A DNA stretch of 64,000 bases. Source: Ricordea florida (lineage: Eukaryota; Cnidaria; Anthozoa; Corallimorpharia; Ricordeidae). The notes under the pieces were generated by a model. The model had not been told where the DNA came from. It worked only from the letters and a program-made list of their open reading frames with translations, and ran no database searches. The DNA is taken from the NCBI GenBank assembly GCA_949710005.1, contig OX453273.1, positions 38,005,038 to 38,069,037 on the forward strand, in the 5' to 3' direction. Shown one piece after another: positions 61,580 to 64,000 of this stretch. The stretch's first letter is position 1. Each line of letters starts with the position of its first letter. The position numbers and the translations under genes are program-made.

Positions 61580-63846
61580 TTATATACATATATATATATA
61601 TATATATTAATCAACTTCTCCAACTTTCTTAATTATCACAGGGATTTGAATATAGTCATCTTCTATTTTCAAAATATTGAAAAGAGACGTTCGAAGTACC
61701 CTTTTAAATATTTTTTTTGGCATATCCCTCATATGGCACGGTATCTCATTGCTCCAAGACGTCATTTCAAAAAATCTTGTTGGGTGATTTCCTTTTCCTG
61801 AGGCAGTTTTTCTAGTATTATTACACAAGAGCCTGATTTCAGGCGAGTTGATTAGCGTTAATTAATGATTACACAGTAACTTAAGTTTAACGTCTAACCC
61901 TAGGCGAGGGCTATTTGGCTCTCTACGCACCAGGGGCTCGTTTTTCGAAAGGTCCGCTAACTTAACGTTGATCGCAACATTTAAGGCAGGAATAACAATT
62001 TTGTTGTTTTCCAAGATTAAGCAATATTATTTTAGGTTGACGTTAGACTGGTTTATACGCTAAACACCACAACAACATTTTGCAGACTCCAATTTTTAAG
62101 TGTAGCCTCGGGCCTGTACAGTTAACGGGCCTTTCCAGTACACAGTCCCTGGTCATGAGAAAGTTTAGAGAGATCAAATAAGACAGACTTATCAACATCA
62201 AAATCCTTACTTGTCAATCGCATCGTCAGATAGGGGGGTCTGTATCGCTAATGCCCGCAGCTTCAGGAACTCCGTCGTTTCTTTATTATCGGAGATTATA
62301 ACCATGGACGTGTTGTACTTACCCCTGACTCTGTAAATATAGAGTACAAAAGAAATGGAAATTATATCACGGCTTGCACTTTATCTGAACATAGCAGGAA
62401 CTTAAAAAAAGAAAAAAAGGTTTCCATGGCGGATACAATGAGTTGATGGTATTACAGCAGGAACTTGGGAAAAAATCTCGATGTTTTCTTGGGAAGGTAA
62501 TGGGGTACGTTGTTTTTAGCTCGTGGAGCTACAGCTCAAGAGCTATTGTGGTGGATGGGGAAATCACGAAGTCAGGCGGAAACAATAGAATATTCGGAAC
62601 TCACGTGATCTTTGCGTGTTCGGTTCGGGTTCGGAAACGTGCAGCAGGACATGGCACGTAGCCATTTCTAGCTCGTGGAGAACTATCGGGTTGGTCGAGG
62701 AATCAGAATGTCAAGCGTAAACAATAAAAAATATTCTATCGATTCTCGATCGTCTCATGTTCAAGGTAGCAAAATAGAACAAAGAAATGAAATCGTAATT
62801 CAGTAAAGTGCATTGCACGGAAGTTGAAATCACTCTATACGCTTGATAATTCGCAAAATAAAATCCCTGACGCAACATCTTATTCCACGAGCTCAGGATG
62901 CCTTTGATTTGATATGCAGCGTAGCTCTAATTTTGGTGGATCTGATTTGTGGATCAAAGCATGCAGGGTGACAATTTTTTAGAAAGCTACTAAACAGTAC
63001 TGTACTGTCGGTGGTACTATTTGTTTTATTATACAGTGTGCTACTAACGTTTTAATACGTGGATCAAGCCATTCTGTGTGACCATCTCTATAAAGCTTCC
63101 AAGCAATACTGAAGTGTGATACTGTTTGTTTTACTATATACTGAGTGTGGTTCTAACTTTTTCATCTGTGGATTATCCTATGCTGTGTGGCCATTCTTTA
63201 TAAAGCTGCTGAACAGTACTGTACTGTGGTACTGTTTGTTTTACTATACAGTGTGGTTCTAACTTTTTCATCTGTGGATCGAACCATGCAGTGTGACCAT
63301 TCTCTGTAAAGCTACTGAACAATACAGTACTGTGGTACTGTTTGTTTTACTATACAGTGTGGTTCTAACTTTTTCATCTGTGGATCAAACCATGCAGTGT
63401 GACCATTCCTTGTAAAGCTACTGAACAGTACTGTACTGTGATACTGTTTGTTTTACTATACAGTGTGGTTGACTTTTTCATCTGTGGATCAAACCATGCA
63501 GTGTGACCATTCTTTGTAAAGCTACTGAATAGTACTGTACTTTGGTACCGTTTGTTTTACTATAAATAGGGGTTCTAAATCTATGGATCAAACCATGCAG
63601 AGCGGCCTTTCTTTAGAACGCTAACAAAACTACTGTGCCACAAACATGTTTATTTTACAATACAGCGTGACTGAAACAAAGGTTTAATTAAGAGACAGTA
63701 TTTATGATGTAAGTATCACGGTGCCAAAAGAATCCAACCCACCTTGCACCGCTTGAAGCATTCAACAAGAGCATCTCAAAGGCTTTTGGGTATTTCGTAG
63801 CGGATGCATCCATTGGTGTTAGAGTTATTGTGATGAATTTGGAGGT
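45216..63846 (-). CDS. ADGRV1: Adhesion GPCR V1, 3' part (gene span; 5' part beyond window)
   Basis: Nineteen exons on the minus strand join in one frame to 762 residues ending at a stop at 45216-45218. Order: end of a Calx-beta-like repeat, GAIN-like region, GPS motif (C317, W320, W327, C332, then ECQCDHLSNFA with predicted cleavage between L349 and S350), seven transmembrane segments, and a 90-150 residue tail ending ISIADTHL. Vertebrate ADGRV1 (VLGR1/GPR98, Usher 2C) is a giant receptor whose extracellular part is built of dozens of Calx-beta repeats, and it binds the scaffold whirlin through a C-terminal DTHL. The same DTHL plus the Calx-beta/GPS context is why I name it. All 18 junctions have compatible phases. 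The rest of the extracellular region should lie at higher coordinates. Introns hold several mobile elements but no exon appears broken. Confidence 0.85.
46144..46658. mobile_element. About 515 bp MITE with TACCGTATTTACTC ends
   Basis: Starts TACCGTATTTACTCGAATAA and ends AGAGTAAATACGGTA. Internally the block GCGGCGCTTATTCGAGGGCG occurs twice in diverged form, with AATAAGCGCCG copies in the opposite sense, and a G run of about 16 near the right end. It is in the last ADGRV1 intron (45489-48337). The frames inside are not coding. Confidence 0.8.
48338..48532 (-). CDS. ADGRV1: ADGRV1 exon: TM7 end and cytoplasmic tail
   Basis: Encodes ALYVFVWYCCLRNQCRGVF then a tail with PSSPGPSIASLKRQERRSSP (several Ser-Pro sites). 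Acceptor TTAATAG, donor GTAAAG, phase 0. Confidence 0.88.
48757..48878 (-). CDS. ADGRV1: ADGRV1 exon: TM6 and TM7 start
   Basis: Encodes FFWYIGLFVLMTVVWLFGG then FLIAFVVLDALL. VWLFG is the TM6 toggle-like region of adhesion GPCRs. Acceptor TTGCAG, donor GTAAGA, phase 1 to 0. Confidence 0.9.
49198..49266. repeat. AAT/ATG microsatellite
   Basis: AATAATAATGATAATGATAA changing into about ten ATG units. In an ADGRV1 intron. Confidence 0.9.
49546..49703 (-). CDS. ADGRV1: ADGRV1 exon: TM5 and following loop
   Basis: Encodes CFVPNAYAAIANTLG then PVLLFLLAVAVVF and WVYYDDIFRG. C after the loop would form the conserved disulphide region. Acceptor GTTAG, donor GTATGA. Confidence 0.87.
49780..50150 (-). 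repeat. 106 bp minisatellite, minus orientation
   Basis: About three and a half degenerate units reading on the minus strand as GTGACCATTC...ACTGTGGTACTGTTTG...TCTTTGAA...CATCTGTGGATC-like. They match the array at 62990-63620 in reverse complement. In an ADGRV1 intron. Confidence 0.65.
50222..50324 (-). CDS. ADGRV1: ADGRV1 exon: TM4 end and extracellular loop 2
   Basis: Encodes FPVAIIALYIIIANPVLG, then WDYTEAYADVHNNGD. Acceptor CCTAG, donor GTAAGT, phase 1 to 2. Confidence 0.87.
51305..51386 (-). CDS. ADGRV1: ADGRV1 exon: intracellular loop 2 and TM4 start
   Basis: Encodes AWNLWYIFVRNDEHSDRKSV then FIVSGWG, with the GWG-x-P motif (P in the next exon) of adhesion GPCR TM4. Acceptor TGTAG, donor GTAAGT. 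Confidence 0.87.
52062..52184 (-). CDS. ADGRV1: ADGRV1 exon: TM2 end and TM3
   Basis: Encodes LMFLLGAYLS, then CSVLAMFIHYFFLCQFSWMF. The HYF-x-L-x-x-F-x-WM-x pattern is TM3 of adhesion GPCRs. Acceptor CTTTCAG, donor GTAAGC, phase 0. Confidence 0.88.
52989..53093 (-). CDS. ADGRV1: ADGRV1 exon: TM1 end and TM2
   Basis: Encodes GVFAVAIFIHYACS, then FAAKLLMHFFFAGLMTQ. Hydrophobic. Acceptor CTTGCAG, donor GTAAAG, phase 0. Confidence 0.88.
53539..53661 (-). CDS. ADGRV1: ADGRV1 exon: second half of GPS and start of TM1
   Basis: Encodes NDKEDFVECQCDHLSNFAAQ, then YNLPFFIVCFVCL. C-x-CDHL-S-NFA is the GPS core; autoproteolysis would fall between L and S, leaving a tethered agonist-type stalk. Acceptor CTTTCAG, donor GTAAGT, phase 0. 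Confidence 0.92.
54122..54817. mobile_element. TTAA-flanked element with 210 bp inverted repeats
   Basis: TTAA (54122-54125 and 54814-54817) borders a 688 bp unit. Its arms are nearly identical for about 210 bp, beginning GGTTACACAATACCTTCGCG and reaching GGAATGACACTCGGTCG before a 260 bp spacer. TTAA duplications are made by piggyBac and Kolobok transposases. Non-coding, so non-autonomous; it lies in the intron that separates the two halves of the GPS motif. Confidence 0.85.
54945..55290. repeat. Hairpin repeat, GAGTCCTGATGTTTCCCTCG
   Basis: A strong hairpin (GTTTTGTTTTCCCTCGAGTC / GACTCTCGGGAAAACAAAGC with GATGTTTCCCTCG / CGGGAAACATC inside) preceded by TATATACCTAGATTTTCACT and GGTCACGTGCCC. 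Related to 38755-38990. In an ADGRV1 intron. Confidence 0.7.
56345..56402 (-). CDS. ADGRV1: ADGRV1 exon: first half of the GPS motif
   Basis: A 58-base exon encoding ECVYWDHSQSSWSNEGCTKK. The C-x-x-WD...W-x-x-x-GC spacing is the first half of the GPCR proteolysis site. Acceptor TCTGTAG, donor GTGAGA. Too short for a frame search; found by looking for the missing half of GPS. Confidence 0.88.
57069..57175 (-). CDS. ADGRV1: ADGRV1 exon: GAIN region
   Basis: Encodes VISTSPSDSSTQISSAN, PVTYRVYANNGRITPKGA and two bases of a Glu codon. Acceptor TTTTAG, donor GTAAGC. Confidence 0.8.
57332..57421 (-). CDS. ADGRV1: ADGRV1 exon: GAIN region
   Basis: Encodes LLIVDGSSYVIELSDRV and VIFGKSKIIR. Acceptor TTTTTGCAG, donor GTGTGT (weak). 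The open frame runs on past the donor, but the next exon fits phase 0 here. Confidence 0.7.
57586..57666 (-). CDS. ADGRV1: ADGRV1 exon: GAIN region
   Basis: Encodes CRDVHFIDYQTSHWF then ERAVLKSK. Acceptor TTTTCAG after a polypyrimidine tract that overlaps an AAT repeat; donor GTAAAG. Phase 0 both ends. Confidence 0.78.
57692..57828. repeat. 48 bp perfect hairpin arms
   Basis: GTTGTAGTTCAACTTTTTCC through TTTCCTTTGTTT (57692-57739) is exactly mirrored at 57781-57828 around a 41-base loop with ATTATCATAC repeats. It sits between two ADGRV1 exons only 26 bp from the exon ending at 57666. Confidence 0.85.
57946..58021 (-). CDS. ADGRV1: ADGRV1 exon: GAIN region
   Basis: Encodes GNDYFQYPSNFYSVDSSG and NTGDQ. 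Acceptor GTAGCAG, donor GTATTT, phase 2 to 0. Confidence 0.75.
58300..58680. repeat. Degenerate short tandem repeat region
   Basis: A series of diverged 17-25 base units around AATGGAGGT, TGTCCACC and GAATGGATGT-like cores, for example GTGCACCCTCAATGAAGGTG and GTGTCCACCTATGAATGG. No coding content. In an ADGRV1 intron. Confidence 0.5.
58685..58852 (-). CDS. ADGRV1: ADGRV1 exon: GAIN region
   Basis: Encodes GQDQLSKTFELFSFSLLYGL, CDDDGQEASI and FRRTPAQLNGLKINS. Acceptor ACGTAG, donor GTGAGT. Frame matches both neighbours. Confidence 0.78.
60210..60284 (-). CDS. ADGRV1: ADGRV1 exon: GAIN-side helical segment
   Basis: A 75-base exon encoding LQDTSKQLLMNIFDELLNPD. Acceptor TTTTTAG, donor GTAAGC; a split Arg codon joins it to the next exon. 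Confidence 0.78.
60616..60741 (-). CDS. ADGRV1: ADGRV1 exon: GAIN-side helical segment
   Basis: Encodes ILSDLEANVKNTLDEDQLEL and IEVILNDKKN. Helical, polar, as in the N-terminal helical part of GAIN domains. Acceptor TTTGCAG, donor GTTAGT, phase 2 to 2. Confidence 0.75.
61287..61315. repeat. AT dinucleotide run, left of palindrome
   Basis: About ten AT units immediately before the palindrome at 61316. Confidence 0.8.
61358..61402 (-). ncRNA. Hammerhead ribozyme, type I (minus strand)
   Basis: By the palindrome, the minus strand has the same full motif: core at 61396-61390, cleavage expected between 61364 and 61363. It overlaps the plus-strand copy by two bases. Either strand, if transcribed, would produce a cleavable RNA; ADGRV1 pre-mRNA would carry the minus-strand copy. 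Confidence 0.83.
61401..61445 (+). ncRNA. Hammerhead ribozyme, type I, short helix III (plus strand)
   Basis: Self-cleaving RNA motif. Helix I TATCCC (61401-61406) pairs with GGGATA (61440-61445), six of six. Core CTGATGA (61407-61413). Helix II GTGG/CCAC with loop GCAA (61414-61425). GAA (61426-61428). Helix III ACA/TGT with loop GGCT (61429-61438). A39 at position 17 precedes the cleavage site (between 61439 and 61440). All invariant core nucleotides are present. The very short helix III is that of ribozymes in Penelope-like elements and retrozymes, which may need dimers to cleave. Activity is inferred. Confidence 0.85.
61546..61606. repeat. AT dinucleotide run, right side
   Basis: About 30 units of AT broken by TTTATAT and ACATA. 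TTAATCAACTT occurs on both sides of it, which suggests slippage or a short duplication. Confidence 0.85.
61607..61850 (-). pseudogene. Possible LINE ORF2 C-terminal fragment
   Basis: The minus-strand frame reads RFFEMTSWSNEIPCHMRDMP then KKIFKRVLRTSLFNILKIED and DYIQIPVIIKK. The W-x-x-IP-x-x-x-R-x-M-P-x-x-x-FK...L...ED-x-Y pattern is common at the C-terminus of non-LTR retrotransposon proteins. It is directly beside the hammerhead palindrome. Confidence 0.5.
62211..62330 (-). CDS. ADGRV1: ADGRV1 exon: end of Calx-beta-like repeat
   Basis: Encodes RVRGKYNTSMVIISDN and LKLRALAIQTPLSDDAIDK. The V-x-I-x-x-DN end of a Calx-beta module. Acceptor TTTACAG, donor GTAAGG; AA|A makes a split Lys codon. 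Confidence 0.75.
62985..63625 (+). repeat. Minisatellite array, unit about 106 bp
   Basis: Six units; GTTTGTTTTACTATA landmarks fall near 63018, 63124, 63234, 63340, 63446 and 63550 (spacing 104-110). Each unit has TAAAGCTACTGAACAGTACT, GTGGTACTG, TTTTTCATCTGTGGATC and CCATGCAGTGTGACCATTC. The last unit is decayed. It lies between ADGRV1 exons 62330 and 63743. Related copies are at 49780-50150 (minus) and 8140-8470, with weak traces near 24840-25010. Confidence 0.92.
63743..63846 (-). CDS. ADGRV1: ADGRV1 exon: Calx-beta-like strand region
   Basis: Starts phase 0 after CTCTCCAG. Encodes TSKFITITLTPMDAS then PKAFEMLLLNASSGA. The I-x-I-x-L...E-x-F-x-x-x-L-x-x-A-x-GA pattern is the C-terminal half of a Calx-beta repeat. 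Donor GTGGGT, phase 2. First visible exon; the gene continues upstream outside the window. Confidence 0.75.
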
Positions 63847-64000
63847 CTGGAGAGAAGAGAAAAATGGTAAGTCTTTACTGCAGTCAGGCTTTATTCGGAA
63901 AAGAAAAACAAAAACAAAGGAAAACATTTCGAACGTGAAAATAAATAAGATCGATCGTTCGTAAGGGTGACTGGACAAAAGATGCAAGAGGAAAAATGTA

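Noticed and set aside
61319..61801. 160-residue plus-strand frame and its minus-strand twin
   Set aside because: The two peptides are identical for their first half only because the DNA is a palindrome; the rest translates AT repeats. Explained by the hammerhead unit.

Overview
The window looks like eukaryotic nuclear DNA from an early-branching animal, most likely an anthozoan cnidarian such as a stony coral. This is inferred from small coding exons with GT-AG introns, an intronless rhodopsin-type GPCR, metazoan-only gene families (ADAMTS, ADGRV1) and many foldback elements. The DNA is AT-rich. Bacterial features such as operons and ribosome binding sites are not expected and none is seen. 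Most long reading frames here are chance frames in introns and repeats; the real genes were found by joining short exons across phase-compatible splice sites.

Left half (about 3.1-35.8 kb, minus strand): an ADAMTS-like secreted zinc metalloprotease. It starts at 35835 with a signal peptide, then a prodomain, a furin site (RSRR), a reprolysin domain with the motif HEIGHNLGAYHD, a disintegrin-like segment, one thrombospondin type 1 repeat, a shortened cysteine-rich domain and a spacer domain. The spacer runs toward the left edge, and the C-terminus is not visible. In one of its introns, on the opposite strand, lies an intact intronless class A GPCR (12924-13898). Other introns hold a decayed non-LTR retrotransposon, a THAP-encoding inverted-repeat element, a tRNA-derived SINE, several MITEs and two decayed mobile-element protein fragments.

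Middle (36.1-45.2 kb): a candidate DNA transposon of about 4.5 kb with TTAAGT/TTTAAG-rich subterminal regions. It contains a three-exon intact reading frame of unknown function and a deleted Ty3/Gypsy-type retroelement. A 264 bp MITE with target duplication and gene-free repeat-rich DNA follow.

Right half (45.2-64 kb, minus strand): the 3' part of ADGRV1 (VLGR1/GPR98). Nineteen exons join in one frame to 762 residues: the end of a Calx-beta-like repeat, a GAIN/GPS region, seven transmembrane segments, and a cytoplasmic tail ending in the PDZ ligand ADTHL. The 5' part lies beyond the right edge. Its introns hold a TTAA-flanked long-TIR element, a TACCGTA-terminated MITE, a 106 bp minisatellite, and a 172 bp near-perfect palindrome.

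The most striking non-protein signal is in that palindrome (61316-61487). Each strand carries a complete hammerhead ribozyme consensus (CTGATGA core, GAAA, helices I-III all paired). A second, weaker hammerhead-like inverted repeat lies at 23380-23514. Together they suggest mobile elements with self-cleaving RNA, known from Penelope-like elements and retrozymes, in introns of both large genes.
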